Positions 18,062 through 28,085 of a stretch of 64,000 nucleotides of DNA are shown piece by piece. Within the stretch, counting starts at the first letter, position 1. Each line of letters opens with the position of its first letter. The notes beneath the pieces were generated by a model. That model was not told where the DNA came from. It saw only the letters and a program-made list of their open reading frames with translations, and did not search any database. The DNA comes from Fodinibius salipaludis (lineage in GTDB: Bacteria; Bacteroidota; Rhodothermia; Balneolales; Balneolaceae), in assembly GCF_002287075.1 (NCBI RefSeq), contig NZ_NSKE01000004.1:62001-126000 (forward strand), written 5' to 3'. A program made the position numbers and the translations under genes.

Positions 18062-18595
18062 TCAACGACGAAAACAAGTAATTTCTAAGCAAGTTTCTTG
18101 ATCAAGATAATTGCAAATCGATGAGTATTCCCATTTCAACATATCATCAACGTAACCTGCTATAACCGGATTTTTATGAATGTACTCAATTTTTTGAAGC
18201 ATCATTTTGTCGCCAACTATCTGCTTCGGATGGAATCCGTTTTGCCAAAATTGGTATTCAGACCTATTAGAGATAGAATCCTTTACAACAAAACTTTGTA
18301 ACAGGTCTTGTTTTGCAGTTTTCTTAAGATAGTCTATGATTTCTCTCGCTGTATAGGATTTAAACAGTCTGACTTTTTTAGATAAATTTTCTCCTGAAGC
18401 GATAAAATGAATATGATCCTTCATAATGACATATGCATAAATAGCAACTTGACGCTCTTTTTGTAGAAACATAAATCCATCAAGGATCATCCGGGCAACT
18501 TCATGTATATCAAATACTGGTACCCAACCTACGACTGAAGAAGTCATAAAGTAGGGGTACCGCTTTTCATATATTTTATAGCGACTTCTTCCCAT
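18062..18595 (-). CDS. REP-associated tyrosine transposase (RAYT, IS200-like Y1 family)
   Basis: RAYTs are single-copy, domesticated relatives of IS200/IS605 transposases that process REP hairpins. The 177-residue protein has the HUH metal motif HIHF at 61-64 within YVIMKDHIHFIASG, the FKSYTAREI helix near 78-86, and the YIHKNPVIAGYV segment near 145 typical of REP-associated members. The nuclease Tyr is expected in the helix region around 110-120, but I cannot assign it surely. No terminal inverted repeats, target duplication or partner tnpB is seen. Six hairpin repeats flank it at both sides, which is the usual RAYT setting. The frame is intact. Confidence 0.92.
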   Translation of the reverse strand: MGRSRYKIYEKRYPYFMTSSVVGWVPVFDIHEVARMILDGFMFLQKERQVAIYAYVIMKDHIHFIASGENLSKKVRLFKSYTAREIIDYLKKTAKQDLLQSFVVKDSISNRSEYQFWQNGFHPKQIVGDKMMLQKIEYIHKNPVIAGYVDDMLKWEYSSICNYLDQETCLEITCFRR

Positions 18596-18671
18596 TCGGT
18601 CTTATCTAATTATATATTTATAAGTAAGACCCGAATAATAGAATTATCTTACAAAATTATTTCATGAAATA

Positions 18672-18700
18672 CGTCCCGAACCAGAGGTACGGGACGAGAT
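18672..18700 (+). repeat. REP-like hairpin upstream of RAYT, perfect copy
   Basis: CGTCCCG-AACC-AGA-GGTA-CGGGACG (18672-18696) plus tail AGAT. The outer seven bases pair perfectly, and the loop holds ACCAGAGGTACG. It lies 77 bases upstream of the RAYT start, and is the best-formed tail-bearing copy. Confidence 0.85.
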
Positions 18701-18731
18701 CAAAGATTACATATTCATTTGCGCCAATTCG

Positions 18732-18759
18732 GTTCCGCCCCGGAGGTACGGCACGAGAT
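18732..18759 (+). repeat. REP-like hairpin, variant copy
   Basis: GTTCCGCCCCGGAGGTACGG followed by CACGAGAT. It keeps CCGGAGGTACGG and the ACGAGAT tail with slightly eroded arms. It is in the same orientation as the copy at 18672. Confidence 0.7.
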
Positions 18760-18812
18760 TTAGAGACAAGGTAGAATACGGAACAGAACGAGAGAAATTA
18801 ATAATTCAAGCT

Positions 18813-18837
18813 GGCTGCGTACCTCAGATTTGTAGCC
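18813..18837 (-). repeat. REP-like hairpin, degenerate copy
   Basis: GGCTGCGTACCTC then AGATTTGTAGCC. The left arm equals that of the 17910 copy, but the right half has drifted, so pairing is partial. It lies just after the stop of the amidase gene (minus strand, ending at 18860). Confidence 0.6.
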
Positions 18838-18859
18838 TTTTATATCTCAGCATAGAAAC

Positions 18860-20341
18860 CTATTTCAATAATACCATCTTCTGAATAATCGCCTGATCTT
18901 CAAATTCAAGTCGGCAAAAATAGACTCCCGACGCATAACCGGAGGCATTCCAGCTTTCGGAATGGCTATCAGCCTCATAAAATTGATCAGTCACCTCATT
19001 GACTTTCCGTCCAGCAATATCCCAGATTGTTATTTGAACATTACCAGCTTTTTCAAGGCTAAAATTAATAGTCGTTGATTCTGAAAATGGATTGGGATAA
19101 TTGCTCTCCAAGACAAGTTCCCCTTCTGTGTCTGCCGCCTCACCAACTTTGGCATCCACATTTTCGCGGACTTCTGGCAGACGCACGTAAAGATTTTCTC
19201 CCGGACATAAGGTACTGCATCCATCTCGGTGCCCACTGATTGTATGTAAGTTTAGTCCACTCGACGAATGATATTCCCGAGCAGAGGGATCGATATTTTT
19301 CTCATCGGACTTCCATGCCAACAGCTCCTCAAGGTTTCCCAGAGCTTCCAAAGAAGGACTGGTTTCCTCAAAATTCCCCAGCAGGGCAACGCCCATCGTA
19401 TTTGAATTAGTGCCACAAAAATGAGCTCCTTGCACCTCATCATCGCCATTGATCCATCCGCGCCCCTGATAAATAACCCCAATCGGATCGATCAGCCAAT
19501 TATAACCGATATCGCTCCAGCCATTGGTATTAACATGATAATCCCAGATGCTTCGCACCACTGCCGGCCAATCAGACGAGCTGTTAGTACCTGCCGTGTG
19601 ATGGACAATCTGATGGGTGACATCCGTTCGCGAAACCGATCCGCTTGGATCCTGACCATCCGGACAATCCCAATCTGAGCGAGTTGCATAATCGGGCATG
19701 GGATAATCTTCGATTTCTGACTTATTGTGCCGTGGCTGCTGAGATGCTGTTTCTTCCAACGCTTGGAGCGTTTCTGCTGAAGTAGCACCCGGACTGGTAA
19801 ATGAGAGACGCATTGAACGAAGCAATGAAGAACTCCCTGCGTCATCTATCACAACCCTAAATTGTATGCTTCTTGTATTTTTAGGTAAATACTGTAACCT
19901 CCCTACTACAGTATCTTGATGGATCGTAAGATGCTCATCCCTGTGAACTGTCATCCATTCCGACCACTGTTGATAATCTGTGGAGGAGCGTATTTGTAAT
20001 TGAATATCATCGGACTCCTTTTCGGCCAGCTCCTGTATCAACCGACTACCAACCGCCAAAAATGGGGTGATCCCCTCCACAGGAACTACAATTTCATCAG
20101 AAACAAGTATTGCTTGTTGATCAACATCAGCTGCCTGAATCCCTTGGACCGTTTGATTAGCATTATCAACAGATTTTAACTTTTGGGTAGTTCCAAAATC
20201 AAAATTGATATACTCAGTTTTAATTTTTGAGGAATCTTCAGCCAAACCGGATTGGTTAGAATTTGCCTGTAGAGCGTCTGCCCCCATAGGCAAAAAAAAT
20301 ATTACTATAAAGCAGAAAAATACTTGGCGTACTAAATCCAT
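18860..20341 (-). CDS. N-acetylmuramoyl-L-alanine amidase (PGRP type) with T9SS sorting domain, 493 aa
   Basis: This secreted enzyme should cleave the amide bond between MurNAc and the stem peptide of peptidoglycan. A signal peptide covers residues 1 to about 25. After a beta-rich N-terminal region (30-200), the PGRP/amidase_2 domain (about 215-390) shows ATRSDWDCPD, the zinc histidine in HQIVHHTAGTN, GVALLGNF, and ISGHRDGCSTLCPG with the distal His and Cys ligands. The last about 80 residues form a type A sorting domain of the type IX secretion system (NYPNPFSESTTINFSL, IWDIAGRKV, GVYFCRLEF, KMVLLK), so it is probably displayed on the cell surface or released. Attack on other bacteria or food peptidoglycan is plausible, but not shown. 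Confidence 0.92.
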   Translation of the reverse strand: MDLVRQVFFCFIVIFFLPMGADALQANSNQSGLAEDSSKIKTEYINFDFGTTQKLKSVDNANQTVQGIQAADVDQQAILVSDEIVVPVEGITPFLAVGSRLIQELAEKESDDIQLQIRSSTDYQQWSEWMTVHRDEHLTIHQDTVVGRLQYLPKNTRSIQFRVVIDDAGSSSLLRSMRLSFTSPGATSAETLQALEETASQQPRHNKSEIEDYPMPDYATRSDWDCPDGQDPSGSVSRTDVTHQIVHHTAGTNSSSDWPAVVRSIWDYHVNTNGWSDIGYNWLIDPIGVIYQGRGWINGDDEVQGAHFCGTNSNTMGVALLGNFEETSPSLEALGNLEELLAWKSDEKNIDPSAREYHSSSGLNLHTISGHRDGCSTLCPGENLYVRLPEVRENVDAKVGEAADTEGELVLESNYPNPFSESTTINFSLEKAGNVQITIWDIAGRKVNEVTDQFYEADSHSESWNASGYASGVYFCRLEFEDQAIIQKMVLLK

Positions 20342-20476
20342 ATATAAACGGGCCTTTTAAGGATCGTTAAAACGATCATACCTTTTAATGATGCATCCGC
20401 TTAGATATTCCGATTGTTCTTCCTCTGGCTGGAACGACAAAAAAATCAAAGCGTTTCTTGGAATACCTATTTATCA

Positions 20477-21583
20477 TCAGCCGCTCAACAAGTTCTCCGG
20501 ATTCAAACTCTTCAAATCATCCACGATAAACTCGCGTCCCTCACGAATTTTTTCACCATCAAGATACACATCCGCACCTATACACACTAAGTCCCAGTGG
20601 ATATTGCTCTCATTACCGTTGGGGGCAATCTCATAATCATTACCGAGCGTCAGGTGATTTGACCCGTAAATCTTCTCATCAAACAGGATATCATACATCG
20701 GCTCTTCAATGACGGGATTCAAACCAAAGCTGAACTCCCCGAACTGACGTGCCCCTGCATCGGTATCCAAAATATCTTCGAGCGCCTCGTTATTTGAAGA
20801 ATCGGAATCAATCACCACACCGTCGCGAACTTCCAGCTTTACGTACTCAAACGGCTTGCCCTGGTATACGCTGGGAGCATAGGTAATATGTCCGTTTACG
20901 GATGACAGAATCGGTGACGAAAATAGCTCCCCGTCAGGAATATTACGCTTGCCAAAGCAGGGGATCCAGGTTTGATCCTTGACCGAAAATTCGATGTCGG
21001 TCCCTTCTCCTTCAAGACGAATCATATCCGTTTCTTCGAGTCTGGCTTGGAGAGGCTCCATGGCTTCTGCCAATTCCGTGTAATCTAACAGACAGGCTTT
21101 GTAGTAAAACTCTCGAAATCGCTGGGTTGGCATCTTGGCGTTCATAGCAAAAGCCTCCGACGGATAACGCAGCACTACCCAGTTGGTATTATTGACGCGC
21201 TCTTTATAATGTACGGGATCTACAAAATGATCGGCATACGCCTTGTTGGCTTTTTTGCTGACATCAGCCTGCTCGTAAATATTGAGCGCCGCGCGAACCC
21301 CCACAAAAGCATCCATCTTTTTCATGAGTGGAAGCTGATCGTTTTCAGCCTGTCCCTTCCAAAACTTCTTGTCTCCGGTTTCTACCAGCATGCGACGAAT
21401 TTCAGTGTCCTCTATCTGCACATAGGGATTCACCTCCATCTCCCGGGCATGCTCTACCAGCGCTCTGAGCAAACCAATACCATTTAACCCCACCAACTGC
21501 AGCATCACATTTTGTCCTTTTTCTAACTCACAGCTAAATTCTAAAATCTTCTTCGCTAATTGACGATCTTCGTTTGAATACAT
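20477..21583 (-). CDS. M29 family metallo-aminopeptidase, 368 aa
   Basis: M29 enzymes (AmpS/PepS, aminopeptidase T) remove N-terminal residues from peptides in the cytoplasm using a two-metal centre. There is no signal peptide. Metal-site segments typical of the family are visible in the C-terminal half: KLEVRDGVVID, GARQFGEFSFGLNP, YGSNHLTLGND, and NIHWDLVC (His-x-Asp). The length is a little under the usual 400-410, with the loss spread through the sequence rather than at an end. It probably takes part in general peptide turnover. It lies between the amidase and tamB, with a dispersed repeat fragment upstream at 21641. Confidence 0.9.
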   Translation of the reverse strand: MYSNEDRQLAKKILEFSCELEKGQNVMLQLVGLNGIGLLRALVEHAREMEVNPYVQIEDTEIRRMLVETGDKKFWKGQAENDQLPLMKKMDAFVGVRAALNIYEQADVSKKANKAYADHFVDPVHYKERVNNTNWVVLRYPSEAFAMNAKMPTQRFREFYYKACLLDYTELAEAMEPLQARLEETDMIRLEGEGTDIEFSVKDQTWIPCFGKRNIPDGELFSSPILSSVNGHITYAPSVYQGKPFEYVKLEVRDGVVIDSDSSNNEALEDILDTDAGARQFGEFSFGLNPVIEEPMYDILFDEKIYGSNHLTLGNDYEIAPNGNESNIHWDLVCIGADVYLDGEKIREGREFIVDDLKSLNPENLLSG

Positions 21584-21640
21584 ATCTCTATTATTATATT
21601 TACTTTCTTTTTTTAATCTGTTCTATCAAAATGTACTGTA

Positions 21641-21666
21641 GTCCTAAAACAAGTTCAGGATGACAC
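21641..21666. repeat. Dispersed palindromic element, half copy
   Basis: The stretch reads GTCCTAAAACAAGTTCAGGA then TGACAC. It matches the right arm of longer imperfect palindromes at 29598-29674 and 32062-32120 (AAACNAGTTCAGG-GTGACAC type). Only one arm is present here, between the aminopeptidase and tamB genes. Confidence 0.65.
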
Positions 21667-21698
21667 TTTTTCAAAAACGGCATCCCTCACTACTAAAA

Positions 21699-24600
21699 CT
21701 AATAATCGTAATTCCATCGCAGATCCACTCCCTGCCGAATATTATTTCCCTGACGCAGAATCAACTTCAGATCTTCTCGAAGCATATACTCCAGCAAGAA
21801 TCCCGTATCCGGTGTTGAACCCGTTATAACGTTTTGGATTGCAAAGAATACTTTGGGATTCAAATACCAACCGGTCGTTATCGAAGTACCGGTTTCTCCA
21901 CCAGCACGGGTATTGTCAATCTTTACCACATCGATACCCAATCGCTGAGTCGCAAGAGCTTCCACCCGATCCAAAAGGACATCCAGAGCAACGTCAGCGG
22001 CCGTTGTATTACTCCCTGAGCTGGCCACCACCTGTTTCCAGGAATCCAGTGCATAAAAAGGCTGTCCAAATAACGTATAGCTTATAATATTTTCAAGCTC
22101 CATCGGGGGTTGACTCTCATACCTGAACTTGGGGTCCTCAACCGTACCTTCAATGATATACCAAATGACAATATCTTCCTGTGTTTGTGGGGGTTCATAT
22201 TTAGTCCGAATCTGGAGTCCGGGATTCTCTGGGTTCCCGCTAAACGTTACAACGCCCTCTTCAAGATTAAATCGTTTTCCAAAAGGACGCGCATATCCAT
22301 TGGGGGCACTCATATCCCCAAAAAGCTCCAGATCACTTCCGCTTTTTTTAACTAAATCCAACACCCCGTCTAACTCAAGTTCCATTTCGAGGTAGCGTTT
22401 ATTCTGGATAAAAAACCGCCGATTAAACCCAACATCCATATCCAAGGCCAGAGAATCATAAATACTAAACGATGACGTTCCCTGATCTTCAGAATCCAAC
22501 TGCACGCTTTCAACTGATTTTTCCCCAAAATTATCCAACTTAATAAAACCAGTCAGAAAATCTAGACTCCCGGATACTCTTGGACTTGTAACTGTTCCCT
22601 GTGTCCGGGCATTAAGATCTATTACGGCATTATACTCAGAGGTATTAGCCACCCGAAAATTCTGAGCATTTACCTTAATATCCATCTCCCCCGGAATCAG
22701 TTCTTCCAGGGCAATCGTGCCATCCGCCCGAATATTACCGCCTCCACTCTGTGCTGAGAGCTTTGAAATCCTGATTTCGTTCGGAGCAAAATTAACCGTC
22801 GTGGCAACATTATCCACCGTAATTCCAGCCGGCACCAAACGGAACCTTCCCCCTTTTAGTTCCAGATTCCCATCTGTTTTTAAATCTTCCATCGCCCCTT
22901 TTACTTGTACAGTCCCATCAAGCCTGCCCCTCACTTCTCTTAACAGCAACGGATCTATAAAATCATTCAGCGCCCTCAAGTTGAACTCATTCGTCTCTAT
23001 ATCGACAGCAATATGATCCTTCTGCTGCGGCAAGTCTACCTGTAAGGTTTTCATATCGATGAACAACGGGAAACGGGCACTAATTTGTGCTACGCGCTGC
23101 TTCAGCGACATCACCGAAGCATCCAGTGAAAGTTCCTCATCAATGTGTTGGTAATTTGCACCGGCCGTTATAGAATCGATGGCCACTCCTGATAATACCG
23201 CATCTTTCAGGGTCACATCGGCATCAAACTCAGGATCACCGGCCGTACCACCGAGCGTTCCCCAAAATGAAAGAAGACCATTCGTTTCTGTATCTTTCAT
23301 TCCGCCCAAAAGTGATTGAAAACGCTCAATTGAAATATCGCGCATTCTCAAATCGCCTGATACCGATTCTTCAAAAAAGGTGTCATCAAACGTTTCGGGA
23401 TCACCTAATTTAAAGGGTAAATCAGCATATCCATTGATAAGTTCATCATCTTCATCATTGAGCGTTAATGTGCCTTTCATCCGCTCTTCGGCAATATCAG
23501 CAGTGAGTGATAACGAATCAAAATCCGCCCCCTCAAAATAAATCTCTGATAAGAGCACATCACCTGTTGCCTGCAAGTCGGTTCCCTGTCGATCGATATT
23601 AAATTTCCCGGACAACATACCCTCAAAAAAGGCCTCTCCCCACAAGCTGTTCTGAATTGCAGCTGTATTCAGATCATTGACCTCAACAAAGCCACGTTGT
23701 TCATCCATGCTAATTAATGGCAAACCAACTTCCATAAATGCTCCATCCCCGGAAGAAATGCGCAACGTATCTACGTGCAAACTGTCATTCTGATACCACA
23801 CCTCAAAAGACTCTTCGAGAGTTAGCGTACGATAACTGCTGATCAAATTTAATTCACTGGTATTTATTCTGATGGAATCTGTTGCCACCTTATAGGTTCC
23901 CGACTGCTCGATACGACCCTCCAAGGGACTTGAAAGCTGTAAGTCGTACTGGCCCTTAGCAATCCCTTCCCCATAATCGCCCTGTGTTTTAAGACTCAAA
24001 TCCTGGAGCTGAATGCCTGAAAACATCGGTTCCTGTAGGTTTAGATCGGTTAGGTAAAGCAACGTTTCCCCTACATTGATATCTACCGAACCTTGAACGC
24101 GTTCAGCTATAAAAAGCGAATCGTATGCAACCTCATTCACATCCAATTTACCCAAAAACCGTAATCCTTCCTTCTCAAAGGGGCTTAAAGTCCCCGTAAT
24201 ATCGCCTGCTGCCTGCACCTCTTCAGCATTTGCCAAAGGGGCCATAGACGATAAATCCTTAAGCTGCAGATCTAAAAATAATTGGTTGTTCACATTATAC
24301 AGGTCCAGCATATTCAACTGGAGACTAAATGCTCCATCCGCAATACCACTTTGCATCCGCGCACTGTCAACAGTTACAACGCTGTCTCGTACCGAAAAAT
24401 CAGCAAATACCGAATCGACTCTCTCCCCATTTATAATCGAAGAATCGACCTCCACTGTTGATTGGAGCTGCATATTTGCGGGATCGAACCCAGTTCCCTT
24501 TCCGGTGACGGATCCATTTATCGACGTGCTGAAATTCTGTTCCCCTAAAAATGGGCGCAAATCTAATTGTTCCGTCTTCAACTGGTATTCATACGACGGT

Positions 24601-26159
24601 GTTGTTGTCATCTCCCGAAGCGAAGCAACCAATTCAATGTGTCCGTCATAAAAGTTCATGGCCCCATCTGCTGTGAAATGATTGCTGCTAATCCGGCCAC
24701 TCACTTCCGAATTTGTGATATCATGGCCCAACATCATTCCCTGCTGCATGGAGAAAGTATACTCCCATGGTTCCTTCTGGGGATACCAATCCCGCCCCTC
24801 AAACGTCAAACTAAAACTTAAATTTCCGGCATAGGTCGTATCTTGCACCCAGTGACCCGGATTTATCTTTTTACCCAGAATATTGCCTTGTACCGAAGGC
24901 TGTTCCGACCAAATATCCCGGGCCGATAGATCGGCCTCCACCCGTTGCTGTTCTTCAACAGCTTCCACTCTCAAGGCAAGGGATTGGTTTTCGATTGTCG
25001 CATTACCCGAAAGCTTTTGCAGCCTATAAGGATTGCCTGCAATCTCAGATGCCGCAAACGACAATTCCCCGGATGTCTTTGTCAAATCAGCAATATTTAC
25101 CTGACCGTTAAAAGAACCATCTAACTTTTGTAAATGCGGATAAGTCGTATCTGCTAATAGTGTTGCCAGATCTATTGATTCGGCGGTGGCAGTAACCTGC
25201 TCTACAATGAACTCAGACTGCCATGCAACACGGCTGTTCATTTCGAACGATCGTATTCCTTCTCCCTCTATAGAAAGTCCAAGGTCAAACTGCTCTGGAT
25301 TTCCTCGTGCCGAAAACGTTACGTCCAAGTCTTCCCGAACGGGATAGTTTTCCACAATATCTACCATGTCCGACCAATATATTGGAGTAGACGCAATACC
25401 AAATTGAAGACTGGTATCAGCTAAATTAGCATAACCATTGGCTTCAATAACCGACTGCCCTGTTGCCAACACCAGCTTTTCGAGTGTCAGGTTTTGCTCG
25501 TTAGCCGAAGCTGATGCTTGTACATCCAGAGAGTGTCCCAAGTCAACTTCAGTGAGATTTAAATTAAAGTCACGCAGATCTACCTCATAGGCACTCCCAT
25601 CATATCCAATACTACTGACAATATTCATTTGGCTAATCTCATAACTTGATCCCAATGGCAGGCTGTCAGATTTAATTGAAACAGTCCCGTTATCCAAAAC
25701 AAAATTTGAAACGTGAAAGGGTATCATTGCTGACTCTGTTGTATCGGATGATTCGTCAATCATCTGCTCAATATTCCAACCTTCGGCATCCTGTTGCACA
25801 TTTAATACAGGTCGATAAATCCCCAGATCAGTAACCTCAATTTTTCCGCCCAATAAAGCCCAAATATTGTACGTAGCATGTACAGAATCGATTTGTGCGA
25901 TAGTATCTTCTTGAGTTACCGTAATTTGAGATAGCGTAATATCCGTCCATAAATCTCCCGACAGTTTTTCTATGGACAGTTCTGCATTGAGCTGTTCGTT
26001 TGCTGTTGAAATGAGTGTACTGCGAACCCAATCCTGAATAAAAGCTGTTTTTAAGGATAGGCGCAGAACCAATCCAAGTACAACAATAGATAAACAAAGC
26101 CAAAGCAAACGTTTGCCCCAGCGTTTAAAAATGCTATTTCTGTCAGTCTGCTGATCCAT
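21699..26159 (-). CDS. tamB: TamB-type translocation/assembly module, 1486 aa
   Basis: TamB is a giant AsmA-like bridge protein from inner to outer membrane; with TamA it helps outer-membrane protein insertion and/or phospholipid transport. Residues 15-38 form the inner-membrane anchor (RLLWLCLSIVVLGLVLRLSL). The following about 1,200 residues are repetitive beta-strand units of AsmA type (VDLRDFNLNL, VNIADLTKTSGEL and similar). The C-terminal 350 residues are the DUF490 domain (GGNIRADGTIALEEL, GSDLELFGDMSAPNGY, ISYTLFGQPFYALD), ending in an aromatic residue. The start ATG directly abuts the stop codon of tamA (TAA then ATG), so translation is probably coupled. Confidence 0.93.
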   Translation of the reverse strand: MDQQTDRNSIFKRWGKRLLWLCLSIVVLGLVLRLSLKTAFIQDWVRSTLISTANEQLNAELSIEKLSGDLWTDITLSQITVTQEDTIAQIDSVHATYNIWALLGGKIEVTDLGIYRPVLNVQQDAEGWNIEQMIDESSDTTESAMIPFHVSNFVLDNGTVSIKSDSLPLGSSYEISQMNIVSSIGYDGSAYEVDLRDFNLNLTEVDLGHSLDVQASASANEQNLTLEKLVLATGQSVIEANGYANLADTSLQFGIASTPIYWSDMVDIVENYPVREDLDVTFSARGNPEQFDLGLSIEGEGIRSFEMNSRVAWQSEFIVEQVTATAESIDLATLLADTTYPHLQKLDGSFNGQVNIADLTKTSGELSFAASEIAGNPYRLQKLSGNATIENQSLALRVEAVEEQQRVEADLSARDIWSEQPSVQGNILGKKINPGHWVQDTTYAGNLSFSLTFEGRDWYPQKEPWEYTFSMQQGMMLGHDITNSEVSGRISSNHFTADGAMNFYDGHIELVASLREMTTTPSYEYQLKTEQLDLRPFLGEQNFSTSINGSVTGKGTGFDPANMQLQSTVEVDSSIINGERVDSVFADFSVRDSVVTVDSARMQSGIADGAFSLQLNMLDLYNVNNQLFLDLQLKDLSSMAPLANAEEVQAAGDITGTLSPFEKEGLRFLGKLDVNEVAYDSLFIAERVQGSVDINVGETLLYLTDLNLQEPMFSGIQLQDLSLKTQGDYGEGIAKGQYDLQLSSPLEGRIEQSGTYKVATDSIRINTSELNLISSYRTLTLEESFEVWYQNDSLHVDTLRISSGDGAFMEVGLPLISMDEQRGFVEVNDLNTAAIQNSLWGEAFFEGMLSGKFNIDRQGTDLQATGDVLLSEIYFEGADFDSLSLTADIAEERMKGTLTLNDEDDELINGYADLPFKLGDPETFDDTFFEESVSGDLRMRDISIERFQSLLGGMKDTETNGLLSFWGTLGGTAGDPEFDADVTLKDAVLSGVAIDSITAGANYQHIDEELSLDASVMSLKQRVAQISARFPLFIDMKTLQVDLPQQKDHIAVDIETNEFNLRALNDFIDPLLLREVRGRLDGTVQVKGAMEDLKTDGNLELKGGRFRLVPAGITVDNVATTVNFAPNEIRISKLSAQSGGGNIRADGTIALEELIPGEMDIKVNAQNFRVANTSEYNAVIDLNARTQGTVTSPRVSGSLDFLTGFIKLDNFGEKSVESVQLDSEDQGTSSFSIYDSLALDMDVGFNRRFFIQNKRYLEMELELDGVLDLVKKSGSDLELFGDMSAPNGYARPFGKRFNLEEGVVTFSGNPENPGLQIRTKYEPPQTQEDIVIWYIIEGTVEDPKFRYESQPPMELENIISYTLFGQPFYALDSWKQVVASSGSNTTAADVALDVLLDRVEALATQRLGIDVVKIDNTRAGGETGTSITTGWYLNPKVFFAIQNVITGSTPDTGFLLEYMLREDLKLILRQGNNIRQGVDLRWNYDY

Positions 26160-28085
26160 TTAAAATGCCTGTCCTATGCTAAAATGAATACCTATACGAT
26201 TCCATACACTGCCATGGTTCGTTCCCTGGTAAATATCTAAATCCTGATCGGTAGGATTAAGTTTATATCCGATATCAACTCTTACAGGTCCCAACGGGGA
26301 TTGATAACGAAGTCCGCCACCTACTCCAAATTGCAGGGGACGTTGACGAATACGGGCAAACGTTTCCCAGATTTGCCCTCCATCCAAAAAGGCAGCCATC
26401 CCAAGCCCATTAATTAAAAATCCTAACTCCTGGCGAAGTTCCATATTGAATCCAAGCATGGCCCTGCCCCCCAAGGGAACGTACTCATCGAACCCGCTAC
26501 TGTCGACCCGCACCCTTTTGGGTCCCAATTCATGACGATACCACCCCCGTACCGAATTCGTTCCTCCCAGATAAAAACGAATATTACTGGGTAAAGAATC
26601 CGAAGAAGTGTGGTGGAGCCCCCCTCCTTGTACTCGCGTAGCTAATATCGTTGAACTCGAGAGCCTGGTAAAGCGACGGATATCTGCAGACGCTTTTTGA
26701 AAGTTAAATGTGGCGAATCCAAAAAATCCCGAGGATTCAAGATAGGGCTGTATCACCCATCCTTCCTGCTGGCGGCCATAACCCTGGCTGTAATAACCGG
26801 TTAATTGTAATGATGACAGATCGTACTCCAGTGTTGTATCGGGCAAACTAATATCCCTTTTCCTTGACAACTCCTGGTTTTTAGTGAACTCATACGAGGC
26901 CGAGGCCGTCAAATTCTGACTGTATTGATAAATAAAACTATTGGTGACACCCGCACGCAACAGCTCATAATTACTCTCTAACAAATGCTGGCCAAAAGGA
27001 GATATAATGAAACTACTTTTGGTATTGAATACATAAGGAAATTGGTACCCAATATTTGCGTACTGCTCAATAAATGAACCCCTTGCCGTCATACTAAAGC
27101 GATGTCCGCGATGAGCTACATTCCGATGGGTCCAGCTGGCTTGTCCTCGAAATTTGTCTTCAAGTCCAAATCCCCCCAATAGCTCAACTGAACGCTGCTC
27201 ATTTTCACGAATACGCATCAGTAAATTCAGCGTAGAATCTTGCGGCTGATCGGGAATGCTAATCGTAGCAAACCGAAATAAATGATGATTAAAGAGCTCT
27301 TGTTGCGCCTCCTGTAGCTTCTTAAGACTATATAATTCGCCCCTTTGCAATGCTGCTTCACGCAATACATAATCCTTATCAACTGTTTCAATGCCCTCAA
27401 CTTCTATCGAGTCTATATATGTTCGTGGCCCTAAATCTACCTGTATCGACACATCTGTAGAAAGGGCTGAAGTATCAATAGCTGCCTCAATATTCACATC
27501 CACATATGCGTACCCCAAATTCTTTATTACATCCGAAAATTGTCCCACCACCTCAGGTTCTTTTATCATCTCAAACCGGTTGCCTTGTTGATAAGGATGC
27601 TTATTTTGCACTCGGGTAAAAGAAGAGTTATCCCGAACCTGCCTTACATTTTCATCGCCCCCTTCAATCAGGTACTCAACATTCCGTATTCGGATGGGAT
27701 TATTTTCCTCTATCGTAAAAACTACTTCTTTTTTCCACTCTTTACCCTTTGACTCAATACGATATCCGACCTCAATATTTATAAATCCCCGTCGCTGATA
27801 ATAATTACGAAGTCGAATTACATCTCGTTTAACATCATTTTCATTTAACTCAAACCCGGTTTTATCCCAAAACTTCAGTTTTTCTCCAATTCCCGGAGAC
27901 TCTGTAGCAATCTGGTTCTTCAGCACCATCGCGGTATATGTGGTATTACCCTCAAAAGAAATACTCCATACCTGGGGGGTTCTCCCAGAATCATCCGACA
28001 CATCCTGGGCAACGGCTAATGTGATACCTCCCAAAACCATTAGCATGATAGTACATATATATTTCAACAGGCCAAGTAGCCGCAC
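26160..28085 (-). CDS. tamA: TamA/BamA-like Omp85 outer-membrane protein, 641 aa
   Basis: This Omp85-family protein inserts proteins in the outer membrane as partner of TamB. A signal peptide (residues 1-27, ending LAVAQ) is followed by POTRA-like repeats between about 35 and 310 (LRNYYQRRGFINIEVGYRI; IEVEGIETVDKDYVLREAAL) and a 16-strand barrel (about 315-641) containing the conserved loop segment GGTNSVRGWYRHELG and the barrel-end pattern PVRVDIGYKL ... IHFSIGQAF with terminal Phe. The start at 28085 is GTG; a later ATG at codon 14 would cut the basic part of the signal, so GTG is preferred. It is first gene of a two-gene tamA-tamB operon with zero intergenic bases. Confidence 0.92.
   Translation of the reverse strand: MRLLGLLKYICTIMLMVLGGITLAVAQDVSDDSGRTPQVWSISFEGNTTYTAMVLKNQIATESPGIGEKLKFWDKTGFELNENDVKRDVIRLRNYYQRRGFINIEVGYRIESKGKEWKKEVVFTIEENNPIRIRNVEYLIEGGDENVRQVRDNSSFTRVQNKHPYQQGNRFEMIKEPEVVGQFSDVIKNLGYAYVDVNIEAAIDTSALSTDVSIQVDLGPRTYIDSIEVEGIETVDKDYVLREAALQRGELYSLKKLQEAQQELFNHHLFRFATISIPDQPQDSTLNLLMRIRENEQRSVELLGGFGLEDKFRGQASWTHRNVAHRGHRFSMTARGSFIEQYANIGYQFPYVFNTKSSFIISPFGQHLLESNYELLRAGVTNSFIYQYSQNLTASASYEFTKNQELSRKRDISLPDTTLEYDLSSLQLTGYYSQGYGRQQEGWVIQPYLESSGFFGFATFNFQKASADIRRFTRLSSSTILATRVQGGGLHHTSSDSLPSNIRFYLGGTNSVRGWYRHELGPKRVRVDSSGFDEYVPLGGRAMLGFNMELRQELGFLINGLGMAAFLDGGQIWETFARIRQRPLQFGVGGGLRYQSPLGPVRVDIGYKLNPTDQDLDIYQGTNHGSVWNRIGIHFSIGQAF

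Noticed and set aside
18062-18595. Calling the RAYT gene an active IS200 insertion sequence
   Set aside because: There are no IS200-type ends or tnpB partner, and the flanking REP-like hairpins and YIHKNP motif fit a domesticated RAYT better.
17910-18837. A CRISPR array from the repeated hairpins
   Set aside because: Spacing is irregular, orientations alternate, arms differ, and no cas genes are present.
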